DNA of 5,719 nt. It comes from an uncultured Acetatifactor sp. (GTDB lineage: Bacteria > Bacillota > Clostridia > Lachnospirales > Lachnospiraceae). Positions 1 through 5,719 of this stretch are shown here, piece by piece. The notes below the pieces were generated by a model. That model worked only from the letters and a program-made list of their open reading frames with translations, was not told the origin of the DNA and searched no databases. The position numbers and the translations under genes were made by a program. The stretch spans positions 1 to 5,719 of the forward strand of contig CANRMK010000161.1 of NCBI GenBank assembly GCA_947631715.1. Direction: 5' to 3'. Numbering within the stretch: position 1 is the stretch's first letter; each line of letters begins with the position of its first letter.

Positions 1-679
1 TCCCGCCCAGCTCTTTTCTGCACCGGAAGCCGTAATATGCGAACGTACCGAATGCCGCTGCCGGCACAATGCATCCGGCCCAGAATGACTGGCGCATCAT
101 GTAGCCCATGCACAGAAGCGTCTGCGCGGACAGCACATATCTTACGTTTCTTTTGTCCGCGCTGTCCGCAAAGGCGAAAAGCAGCCCGTCCTCTCTGGCC
201 GGCCGGAACGTCACGGCGCCGATCCCGCTCAGGCACCGCGCCAGGACAAACCCTGCGCAGAGGATCTTAAGCAGGGCCTCGTCCCTGATCTCCGAAAATG
301 CGCTCAGATAGACGGCGCCGCAAAAAGCCAGCGCAAGCACCGAAAACGTGCCGATATGAGGATCTTTCATGATCTCCAGCTTCCTTTCCCTTGTCTGAAA
401 GGAACGGAAAGCATCCATAGTGTCCATAAAGCCGTCCGCGTGAATGCCCCCTGTCACAAGAATCGGAATCGAAGCGCCCACCAGAACGCGGCACAGCTCC
501 CCGGCCCCGCAGGCTTCCGCAGCCCGCTCCCAGAGGCAGACAAGCCCGCCTATGACCGCACCCACCCAGGGGAAAAAGCACAGGGCATATTTCATGTCCT
601 CCTCTCTCCAGGCGAACTGAGGCACAGGGATCCGGGAATACATGGAAAACGAAATGAACAGCGCTCTCACGAACCGCAT
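1..679 (-). CDS. cobS: Adenosylcobinamide-GDP ribazoletransferase (cobalamin synthase), 3' end cut by window edge
   Basis: CobS is an integral membrane enzyme. It joins adenosylcobinamide-GDP to alpha-ribazole (phosphate) to give adenosylcobalamin (phosphate), the last joining step of cobamide synthesis. I translated the frame by hand: it is open without interruption from ATG 679 to base 1, giving 226 residues of a usual 240-260. The N-terminus MRFVRALFISFSMYSRIPVP is typical of the family. Residues 76-90 (TGGIHADGFMDTMDA) hold the Asp-rich motif with D82, D86 and D89, the presumed Mg2+/substrate ligands, followed by IMKDPHIG at 103-110. Hydrophobic stretches lie near 32-50, 64-77, 111-127, 137-156 and 184-216. 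The visible part ends at KELGG, just where the conserved GG-(V/I)-TGD motif normally begins, so only a short C-terminal piece is missing. The start is supported by AAAGGAG six bases upstream. It lies 17 nt after cobU. No frameshift or lost motif was seen. Confidence 0.95.
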   Translation of the reverse strand, partial: MRFVRALFISFSMYSRIPVPQFAWREEDMKYALCFFPWVGAVIGGLVCLWERAAEACGAGELCRVLVGASIPILVTGGIHADGFMDTMDAFRSFQTRERKLEIMKDPHIGTFSVLALAFCGAVYLSAFSEIRDEALLKILCAGFVLARCLSGIGAVTFRPAREDGLLFAFADSADKRNVRYVLSAQTLLCMGYMMRQSFWAGCIVPAAAFGTFAYYGFRCRKELGG

Positions 680-685
680 AGCAGT

Positions 686-692
686 CTCCTTT
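686..692 (-). promoter_or_regulatory. Ribosome binding site of cobS
   Basis: The minus strand reads AAAGGAG, then ACTGCT, then ATG. This is a near-perfect Shine-Dalgarno sequence with a 6-nt spacer. It sits in the 17-nt gap after the cobU stop and fixes the cobS start at 679. Confidence 0.8.
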
Positions 693-696
693 CCCC

Positions 697-1224
697 TCAC
701 TCTTTGAGAATGAGCGGGATTCCGGCGGCCACCTCCACCACCCGGTCCGCCATGGCCGCCAGCCGCCTGTTTATGATGCCCAGGGCCTTTATGTAAGCCA
801 TGGTGGCCTCCTCGTACTGTACCCCGTCCTCAAAGACATGATTCGTGACCACCACCAGAACCGCCAGGCCCCTGTTCAGCGCCTCCACATCCTTCACGAT
901 CCTTTCCGCCACCGTCTCAAACGGCTCCGGAATCTGGCGGGCAAACATTTCATTGGCCGCAAGGTTCGACATGCATTCCAGCAGGACGGCGTTTCCCGCC
1001 GTCTCCTGAAGCGCTTCGCTGACGTTCCAGGGCCGTTCTATTGTGAGAAACCCTTTCCCGCTCCTGGCTTTTTTGTGATTCTCTGCCTTTCTGCGCGTTT
1101 CCCGGTCAAGGAGCCGCATGGTGGCAAGATAATATTTTTGTCTGTTTCCCGCCAGATTTGAAATGCACGCTTCCGCATATGCGGACTTTCCGCTGCCGCT
1201 CCCCCCTGTGATGAGCACCATCAT
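697..1224 (-). CDS. cobU: Bifunctional adenosylcobinamide kinase / adenosylcobinamide-phosphate guanylyltransferase
   Basis: CobU is a cytosolic enzyme that phosphorylates adenosylcobinamide and then transfers GMP from GTP to give adenosylcobinamide-GDP, the CobS substrate. The 175 residues match the usual length. The P-loop GGSGSGKS is at residues 7-14; the enteric form is GGARSGKS. H50 in AENHKKAR aligns with the guanylylated His46 of Salmonella CobU. The usual RP-x-x-W-x-T-x-E that follows is here RSGKGFLTIE, a form I associate with clostridial CobU. ECMSNLAANE (83-92), VVTNHVFEDGV (125-135), the Asn-Arg of INRRLAAMADRV and the terminal GIPLILK are further family marks. The protein opens with two Met codons (1224 and 1221), and either could be used. 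AAGGGGG lies 6 nt before the first, which I chose. The gene lies 68 nt after cobT and 17 nt before cobS, in the same direction. The family call is firm; full bifunctionality is inferred from the retained P-loop and histidine. Confidence 0.95.
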   Translation of the reverse strand: MMVLITGGSGSGKSAYAEACISNLAGNRQKYYLATMRLLDRETRRKAENHKKARSGKGFLTIERPWNVSEALQETAGNAVLLECMSNLAANEMFARQIPEPFETVAERIVKDVEALNRGLAVLVVVTNHVFEDGVQYEEATMAYIKALGIINRRLAAMADRVVEVAAGIPLILKE

Positions 1225-1292
1225 ACCGATCCCCCTTTTTGTCCGTCCCTTTCACCCTTTTCGCCCGGCGTAACAGTTCAGCCTTTCCGCTG
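1225..1292 (-). other. Intergenic gap between cobT and cobU with the cobU ribosome binding site
   Basis: These 68 nt are the only sizeable gap in the window. On the coding strand the second half is purine-rich, with GGGTGAAAGGG and then AAAAAGGGGGAT. AAGGGGG at 1231-1237 serves as the cobU ribosome binding site. A weak 4-bp stem (CAGC-GGAAAG-GCTG) lies directly after the cobT stop. It is too short and lacks a T-run, so it is not a terminator. I see no convincing promoter here and expect read-through into cobU. Confidence 0.6.
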
Positions 1293-2384
1293 TCAAATGC
1301 GCCGGTAGGGTTCCATCTGCAGATCGGCGAAGGTGGTCCTGCCGCCGTAAACGCTCATGGCCGCATCCAACAGGGAAAACATCATGACCGCCCCGGTGCC
1401 CTCTCCCAGCGCCAGGTCAGCGTCTATGACCGGTTCCAGCCGCAGCTCCTCCGCCAGCCTCTTTGCCGCCGGCTCCCTCCCCTTATGGGAGGGGAGCAGA
1501 TAGGCTTTTGTCCCCGGAAGGATCCTGTCCGCAGCCAAAGCCGCCGCCATGGTGATCACACCGTCCAGCACGATCGGCACATGAAACAGGGCGCCTCCCA
1601 TGCAGACGCCTGCCAGGCCCGCGATATCAAGTCCTCCCACCGCAGAAAGGACTCTGAGGGGAGAGGCCTGTCTAAGGTTGTACTTTTCGATGGCCCCGTC
1701 AATGACCCGGCGCTTGCGCTCAAGCCCCGCATCGTCCAAGCCCGCGCCCCTGCCGACTGTCTCCCTGGCCCTGCAGCCCGTGAGAGCCGCCGTGACAGCG
1801 CTGCTTGTGGTAGTGTTCCCGATCCCCATCTCCCCGGCGGCCAATATGCCGTACCCGGCCTCCTTACAGGCATATACCATGTCTATCCCCACCGCCAGGG
1901 CCCGGATCGTCTCCTCCTCCGTCATAGCCGGCTCGCGGCTGAAATTTTTGGTGCCGCATCTTATCTTCCTGTCCAGCACGCCCGGTATGGGCTCTCTCCG
2001 GTTTATGCCAATGTCCACGGGTATGACATCCGCTCCCGCCGCCTGCGCCATTCTGCACACCGAGGACTTTTTCTCCGCCATCGCCCTCGCCACCGCGCAT
2101 GTCACCTCCTGGCCGGACTGGCTGATCCCCTCCTCCACAACGCCGTTGTCCGCACACATGACAATAACGGCCTTTCTGGAAATGTCGATCCGGTCCGAGC
2201 CGATGATGGCGCCGATCTGCGCCGTCAAAGCCTCCAGCCTCCCCAGGCTCCCTATGGGCTTGGCCACCGCATCCCAGCTTCTCAGAACGCGCCTCCCCGC
2301 CTCTTCATCCGACGGCCACACCTTAAGCCGTCCAAGCTCCTCCTGCGTATAATCATTCCAAACGGGCCTCTCTGAGTATTCCAT
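1293..2384 (-). CDS. cobT: Nicotinate-nucleotide:dimethylbenzimidazole phosphoribosyltransferase
   Basis: CobT transfers phosphoribose from nicotinate mononucleotide to the lower-ligand base (5,6-dimethylbenzimidazole or a related base), giving the alpha-ribotide used by CobS. The 363 residues match the family (Salmonella about 356). Conserved blocks in order are KPIGSLGRLE (42-51), MCADNGVVEEGISQSGQEVT (76-95), GEMGIGNTTTSSAV (184-197), GRGAGLDD (211-218) and LALGEGTGAV (324-333). E328 in GEGTGA corresponds to the catalytic Glu317 of Salmonella CobT, and E185 in GEMGIGN to its Glu174, with the same spacing of 143 residues. Nothing essential is missing. The ATG at 2384 lies 32 nt inside the end of cobQ and is the only ATG near the N-terminus. 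GGAGAGG stands just upstream, still within the cobQ reading frame, which points to coupled translation. The base used cannot be read from this sequence. Confidence 0.97.
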   Translation of the reverse strand: MEYSERPVWNDYTQEELGRLKVWPSDEEAGRRVLRSWDAVAKPIGSLGRLEALTAQIGAIIGSDRIDISRKAVIVMCADNGVVEEGISQSGQEVTCAVARAMAEKKSSVCRMAQAAGADVIPVDIGINRREPIPGVLDRKIRCGTKNFSREPAMTEEETIRALAVGIDMVYACKEAGYGILAAGEMGIGNTTTSSAVTAALTGCRARETVGRGAGLDDAGLERKRRVIDGAIEKYNLRQASPLRVLSAVGGLDIAGLAGVCMGGALFHVPIVLDGVITMAAALAADRILPGTKAYLLPSHKGREPAAKRLAEELRLEPVIDADLALGEGTGAVMMFSLLDAAMSVYGGRTTFADLQMEPYRRI

Positions 2385-3843
2385 AGATCCTCTCCATGTC
2401 CAGACTGTCTCTTAAAATATCCGCCAGCTTGTCATACTGCCTTTCTTTCCATATCCGGCGATCCTCCGGCCCTGTGCCGGACAGCCGGATCCCCTTTCTT
2501 TCGGCCAGGATCCCCGCCAGGGCAGCCACCGCCTCACTCTGGTCGAACAGCCCGTGCACATAGGACCCGTATGCGTTCTTTCCGCCCCAGACCACCGGGA
2601 AATCTTCCTCACCCGGCGCCGCCTCTTTCTCATCGGTCCTGCATGTGCGCCCCATATGGATCTCATATCCCCGGAACGGGCAGCCCGAAAGCGCGGACAG
2701 GGGCCCTTTCAGCTCATTGATCACACCCTCCGTCTGGCAGCGCTGTTTCTGCCGTCCCAGGACCGTAGCCACGGGGAGCATTCCCATTCCCCGGAGGCTT
2801 CCTCCCTCCTCCACCCCGTCCGGGTCGGATACCCGCTCTCCCATCATCTGATATCCGCCGCAGATGCCAAAGACCGGAATCTCCCCGGCAAGCTCTCTGA
2901 CCGCCGCCTCCAGGCCATTTCGGCGCATCCATTTCAGATCCCCCATGGTATTCTTGCTGCCGGGCAGAAAGATCAGATCCGGTTCTTTTAACTCCTCCAC
3001 GGAGGACACATAGCGCAGGGACACCTCTGGAATCTGCTCAAAAACATCGTAATCCGTAAAATTGGAGATCCGGGGATACCGGATCACGGCAATGTCGATG
3101 GGACCCACCCGCTTTTTTTCAAACCGCTCGGTCAGGCTGTCCTCGTCCTCCAGGGCCAGCTCCATATACGGAACGACTCCCGCCACCGGAATCCCGCCTT
3201 TTTCCTCCAGCATTTCCACGCCCGGGTCAAGAATCGTTCTATCGCCCCGGAATTTGTTGACCACAAGCCCCCTCACCCGCTTCCTCTCATGCTCCTCCAG
3301 CAGCATCAGCGTCCCCAGGAGCTGGGCAAATACGCCGCCCCTGTCAATGTCCCCCACCAACAATACGGGGGCGTCCACCATTTGGGCAAGTCCCATATTC
3401 ACAATATCATTGTGCTTCAGATTGATTTCCGCAGGGCTTCCGGCTCCCTCTATCACAATGATGTCCGCCGTCTCCTCCAGCTCTCGGAACGCCCTTTTGA
3501 TATCCGGGATCAGATGCGTTTTCCAGGCAAAATATTCCCTGGCGCTCATATTGCCAAGCACCTCCCCGTTTACGATCACCTGAGAGCACATATGGCCGGC
3601 AGGCTTTAGCAGAATGGGGTTCATGCACACTCTTGGGGCCGTCCCCGCGGCTTCCGCCTGCATGGCCTGGGCTCTCCCTATCTCCAGCCCCTCCTTTGTG
3701 ACAAAGGAATTTAACGACATATTCTGTGATTTAAAGGGCGCCGGGCGGTACCCGTCCTGTCGGAAGATCCTGCACAGTCCCGCGGTCAAAAGGCTCTTCC
3801 CCGCACCGGACATCGTCCCCTGCACCATAATCACCTTTGCCAT
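2353..3843 (-). CDS. cobQ: Cobyric acid synthase (adenosylcobyrinic acid a,c-diamide amidase)
   Basis: CobQ (CbiP in anaerobic-pathway naming) uses ATP and glutamine to amidate side chains b, d, e and g of adenosylcobyrinic acid a,c-diamide, giving adenosylcobyric acid. With the ATG at 3843 it has 496 residues, the normal size. The N-terminal dethiobiotin synthetase-like ATP domain shows VQGTMSGAGKS (residues 7-17), FKSQNMSLNS, GRAQAMQAEAAG, NPILLKP, VIEGAGSPAEINL and GDIDRGGVFAQ. The C-terminal triad-type glutamine amidotransferase domain carries the nucleophile C328 in FGICGGYQMMG and H430 in SYVHGLFD. An in-frame GTG at 3867 would add eight residues. I prefer the ATG because MAKVIMVQGTMSG is the usual family N-terminus and GGAAAGGAAG (3854-3863) lies about 10 nt upstream. 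It overlaps the upstream ATPase gene by 13 nt and cobT by 32 nt, so it sits mid-operon. All key motifs are intact. Confidence 0.97.
   Translation of the reverse strand: MAKVIMVQGTMSGAGKSLLTAGLCRIFRQDGYRPAPFKSQNMSLNSFVTKEGLEIGRAQAMQAEAAGTAPRVCMNPILLKPAGHMCSQVIVNGEVLGNMSAREYFAWKTHLIPDIKRAFRELEETADIIVIEGAGSPAEINLKHNDIVNMGLAQMVDAPVLLVGDIDRGGVFAQLLGTLMLLEEHERKRVRGLVVNKFRGDRTILDPGVEMLEEKGGIPVAGVVPYMELALEDEDSLTERFEKKRVGPIDIAVIRYPRISNFTDYDVFEQIPEVSLRYVSSVEELKEPDLIFLPGSKNTMGDLKWMRRNGLEAAVRELAGEIPVFGICGGYQMMGERVSDPDGVEEGGSLRGMGMLPVATVLGRQKQRCQTEGVINELKGPLSALSGCPFRGYEIHMGRTCRTDEKEAAPGEEDFPVVWGGKNAYGSYVHGLFDQSEAVAALAGILAERKGIRLSGTGPEDRRIWKERQYDKLADILRDSLDMERIYGILREARLE
2389..2395 (-). promoter_or_regulatory. 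Ribosome binding site of cobT, inside cobQ
   Basis: The minus strand reads GGAGAGG, then ATCT, then the cobT ATG; counted from GGAG the spacer is 7 nt. The same bases encode Met-Glu-Arg near the end of CobQ. The site decides the cobT start and explains the 32-nt overlap. Confidence 0.7.
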
Positions 3844-4943
3844 GACGATTCGACTTCCTTTCCGCACTGCGCCGCATATGCGAGCAGTTCTTCATTGGCG
3901 GCCTCAAAGGTCCCGAATGTCCGCCGGCAGCAGATCACTTTTTTACACCGGTCCAGCTCTTCCCTGGCCTGGGAGAGCAGGATATCCGGGACGGGCCCGA
4001 AGCTTTCCGCCGAGATACAGCAGGCGGCCAGGGCTTTCGCCACGGGATAATCCAGGTCGTTTTGAAACAGGATCCCCGCCGCAAAGGGTATGCCCTGCCG
4101 CTGCAGCCGCCTGTAGGCGCCTCTCCCCGCTCCGCCGCCGGCGATGACAAAGACCTCCGGCTCCCCTCTCACTGCTGCCAGCTCCATATCTGCATTTTCC
4201 TCATCATAGCTGCCCGATGACAGCCCGAACAGCTCCCCAATATATCCCTGCCTGAAAATCTCTTCCGGCCTGCCGAATCTCTCCACATACCTCCCGTTGA
4301 CACAGAGGATCTTGTCGGAGATCTTTGCCGCCAGATCCAGCTCATGGAGGGACATGATCACAGTCAGATCCCTTTCTCTTCTCAGCTTCTGCAAGACGGA
4401 TAAAAACTCCAGCTTATGCTTTATGTCCAAGTAGGAAGTGGGTTCGTCTAAGATCAGGATCTCCGGTTCCTGGCAGATGGCGCGGGCCAGCATGACCAGC
4501 TGTCTCTGTCCGTCACTGATACGGGAGAAATCCCGGTCTGCCAGATCTCCCACGCGGACCAGCTCCATGGCCTCTCTCACGGCGGCGCGGTCCTGCCCGG
4601 ACAAAATGCCGAAGCGCCCTGTGTACGGATAGCGGCCTGCCGCCACCACGTCCCCGCAGGTCATCCTCTCCCCGCGCAGCCTGTCCGTGAGCATGACTGC
4701 CATTTCCCGGGACCGCTCCGCTCCGGACATCTCCTGCATACAGCGCTGGTCCAGCCAGACACATCCATCGATCAGCCCGATCTGTCCGGCAATACTCTTT
4801 AAGACAGTGGACTTCCCCGCCCCGTTCGGCCCGATCAGGGTCAGGATCTCCCCCTTGCGAAGCCCGATCCCGATATTCTCGATCAGAGGGCGCTTATGAT
4901 AGCCCACACTCATTTTTTCCGTAAAAAAATAGTATTCTTTCAC
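3831..4943 (-). CDS. BtuD/FecE-type ABC transporter ATPase with extra C-terminal domain; probable corrinoid importer
   Basis: This is the cytoplasmic ATPase that would power the adjacent permease. I chose the GTG at 4943. It overlaps the permease stop as GTGA and has GGGAGAGGG upstream, giving 370 residues. An in-frame GTG at 4979 would add 12 poorly typical residues. In GTG-4943 numbering: Walker A GPNGAGKST 38-46, signature ISDGQRQ 142-148, Walker B ILILDEP 162-168, D-loop SYLD, and the switch His H200 in SLHELDLAAKISD. The usual Q-loop Gln appears replaced by Thr86 in VMLTDR. Family ATPases end near residue 250-260. This one continues about 120 residues with EVFVIAGGGAGRG, GIPFAAGILFQNDLDYPVAKALA and ICCRRTFGTFEAANEELL. 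The importer class is clear. The substrate (cobalamin, cobinamide or another corrinoid) is inferred from the cob genes that follow with a 13-nt overlap. Heme or iron-siderophore uptake is less likely but not excluded. Confidence 0.9.
   Translation of the reverse strand: MKEYYFFTEKMSVGYHKRPLIENIGIGLRKGEILTLIGPNGAGKSTVLKSIAGQIGLIDGCVWLDQRCMQEMSGAERSREMAVMLTDRLRGERMTCGDVVAAGRYPYTGRFGILSGQDRAAVREAMELVRVGDLADRDFSRISDGQRQLVMLARAICQEPEILILDEPTSYLDIKHKLEFLSVLQKLRRERDLTVIMSLHELDLAAKISDKILCVNGRYVERFGRPEEIFRQGYIGELFGLSSGSYDEENADMELAAVRGEPEVFVIAGGGAGRGAYRRLQRQGIPFAAGILFQNDLDYPVAKALAACCISAESFGPVPDILLSQAREELDRCKKVICCRRTFGTFEAANEELLAYAAQCGKEVESSWQR
3834..4196 (-). other. C-terminal accessory domain of the ABC ATPase, function unknown
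   Basis: About 120 residues follow the ATP-binding domain, from roughly residue 250 to the end at 370. They begin, after an acidic linker (YDEENADME), with a predicted beta strand and glycine-rich turn, EVFVIAGGGAGRGAYRRL, like the opening of a Rossmann fold. GIPFAAGILFQNDLDYPVAKALAA follows, then DRCKKVICCRRTFGTFEAANEELLAY. Four cysteines occur in it, as two adjacent pairs (CC), plus C334 and C360. I recall similar extensions in ATPases of this class from clostridia and archaea, including the longer haloarchaeal BtuD, but I cannot compare them here. A ligand-sensing or nucleotide-binding regulatory role is conjecture. Confidence 0.6.
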
Positions 4944-5719
4944 AGGACCCTCTCCCTGTTCTGCCGTATCATCACCCACAATACCACCGGCGCTCCGAAA
5001 ACTGCCGTGACCGCACTGATGCTCAGTTCCGCAGGCGCAAGCAGATTCCTTGCCAGCAGATCGCAGAACAGGCAGAAGACGCCTCCTCCCAAAAAGACGG
5101 CCGGGATCATGCAGATGGGCCGGGCCGTCCCCAAAAGGCTCTTTACCAGATGAGGCGATGCCAGCCCCACGAAAGAGATCGGCCCCGCATACGCCACGAT
5201 GCAGGCTGACAGGACGCTGGACAGGATTACGAGCATTGCGCGGAGCATTGTGATATCCACCCCGAGGCTGCGCGCATAGGCCTCACCCAGCTGATACGCC
5301 CCCAGGGGCTTCGCCAGCATAAATGCCGAGAAGGAGGCGGCGGCTGTCACCGCAGCCATCACTGCCACATTCTCCCATGTCATGCCGGAAAAGCTGCCTC
5401 TGGACCAGTTGTGCAGATTTACGATATCCGCGTCCTCCGCAAACGTCACCACAAACTCCGTAATGGCGGAACAGATATAGCCGATCATGACTCCGCTGAT
5501 GATCAGTGTGGACATACTGCTTACCCTGCGGGACATTAGAAGAACAAATCCCATGGACAGCATGGCTCCCAGAAACGCTGCGGCGATCAGAGTCGCGGCT
5601 CCCACTCTGACAGATTTTCCCAGCAAAAATACCATGACGGCCGCCACGGCCATCTTCGCCCCGGAGGAAATTCCCAGCACAAAGGGCCCGGCAATGGGAT
5701 TGTGAAAGAACGTCTGCAG
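4940..5719 (-). CDS. FecCD/BtuC-family ABC transporter permease, N-terminus cut by window edge; probable corrinoid importer
   Basis: This is the membrane subunit of a type II ABC importer, which normally works as a dimer with two ATPase subunits and an extracellular binding protein. The frame is open through base 5719, and 259 residues are visible of a usual 320-350, so about 70-90 N-terminal residues lie outside. The visible part starts with LQTFFHNPIAGPFVLGISSGA, the family's LQ-x-x-x-x-NPLA-x-P-x-LLG-x-SSGA block. Later blocks are WSRGSFSGMTW, GEAYARSLGVD, GPISFVGLASPHLVKSLLG (usually GPIxFVGLxxPHxxR) and the C-terminal ELSISAVTAVFGAPVVLWVMIRQNR. Several hydrophobic segments lie between them. 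The internal GTG at 5680 is not a start, because conserved family sequence continues upstream of it. The stop overlaps the ATPase start by 4 nt. A binding-protein gene and the operon control region could lie to the right. The corrinoid substrate is inferred from gene context only. Confidence 0.93.
   Translation of the reverse strand: MQTFFHNPIAGPFVLGISSGAKMAVAAVMVFLLGKSVRVGAATLIAAAFLGAMLSMGFVLLMSRRVSSMSTLIISGVMIGYICSAITEFVVTFAEDADIVNLHNWSRGSFSGMTWENVAVMAAVTAAASFSAFMLAKPLGAYQLGEAYARSLGVDITMLRAMLVILSSVLSACIVAYAGPISFVGLASPHLVKSLLGTARPICMIPAVFLGGGVFCLFCDLLARNLLAPAELSISAVTAVFGAPVVLWVMIRQNRERVL
4948..4957 (-). promoter_or_regulatory. Ribosome binding site of the ABC ATPase gene
   Basis: The minus strand reads AGGGAGAGGG, then TCCT, then GTG; counted from GGGAG the spacer is 8 nt. 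The site lies inside the last codons of the permease. It favours the GTG at 4943, whose GTG shares bases with the permease TGA stop, over the GTG at 4979. Confidence 0.7.

Noticed and set aside
267..581. Minus-strand open frame of 104 codons inside the cobS region
   Set aside because: It is out of frame with CobS, whose uninterrupted frame from 679 to the left edge carries the family motifs. It does not indicate a broken cobS.
1225..1292. Possible terminator, promoter or riboswitch between cobT and cobU
   Set aside because: Only a 4-bp stem without a T-run is present, no clear -35/-10 pair is seen, and 68 nt is too short for a cobalamin riboswitch.
1239..2375. Long plus-strand open frame (378 codons) opposite cobT
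   Set aside because: It lies entirely antisense to cobT and its flanks. Its translation is rich in Arg, Pro, His and Ser with no recognisable motif, as expected from the complement of G+C-rich codons, and it has no ribosome site. The minus-strand CobT has every family motif.
3062..3583. Plus-strand open frame (173 codons) opposite cobQ
   Set aside because: The translation is Ser/Pro-rich and low in complexity, a mirror of CobQ codons. No ribosome site or motif was found, and cobQ on the other strand is unambiguous.
3614..4147. Plus-strand open frame (177 codons) across the ATPase/cobQ junction
   Set aside because: It runs antisense to two well-supported genes, and its translation is dominated by Arg, Pro and Ser. 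This is a shadow frame.
4944..4979. Upstream GTG at 4979 as the ATPase start
   Set aside because: It would add 12 residues with no family similarity and a 40-nt overlap. The GTG at 4943 has a strong ribosome site and the classic 4-nt stop/start overlap.
1..5719. CRISPR array, tRNA/rRNA genes, insertion sequence or phage elements
   Set aside because: The window is almost fully occupied by six intact or edge-cut metabolic genes. I saw no direct-repeat array, transposase motif, terminal inverted repeats or structural RNA sequence.

Overview
The window holds six genes, all on the minus strand, so transcription runs from right to left. Together they form one compact block for cobamide (vitamin B12-type cofactor) uptake and late-stage synthesis. 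In order of transcription they are: the C-terminal part of a FecCD/BtuC-family permease (cut by the right edge), a BtuD/FecE-type ATPase with an extra C-terminal domain, cobQ (cbiP), cobT, cobU and cobS (cut by the left edge). There is no gene on the plus strand. The long plus-strand open frames are mirror images of the G+C-rich coding sequence.

Right part (about 3831-5719): the permease and ATPase overlap by 4 nt (GTGA), and together they would form the core of an ABC importer. The sequence features are those of the iron-siderophore/heme/cobalamin class. The corrinoid assignment rests on the neighbouring genes. The ATPase carries about 120 extra residues after the usual nucleotide-binding domain, with a glycine-rich, Rossmann-like opening. 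This is the least explained part of the window.

Middle and left (1-3843): CobQ amidates adenosylcobyrinic acid a,c-diamide to adenosylcobyric acid. CobU phosphorylates adenosylcobinamide and converts it to adenosylcobinamide-GDP. CobT activates the lower-ligand base as its alpha-ribotide. CobS joins the two halves in the membrane. CbiB/CobD, which makes cobinamide (phosphate) from cobyric acid, and CobC, the final phosphatase, are not in the window. They must be elsewhere if the pathway is complete.

Translation signals fit a co-transcribed unit. The permease/ATPase, ATPase/cobQ and cobQ/cobT pairs overlap by 4, 13 and 32 nt. cobT and cobU are 68 nt apart, and cobU and cobS are 17 nt apart. 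No promoter, riboswitch or terminator is visible, and no gap is large enough for a cobalamin riboswitch, so the control region should lie to the right of position 5719.

The organism is probably a G+C-rich clostridial Firmicute, possibly Lachnospiraceae. This rests on strong purine-rich ribosome binding sites, GTG starts, and the style of CobU (GGSGSGKS, GKGF-TIE, ECMSNL) and of the ATPase. It is an inference from family resemblance, not a demonstrated placement.
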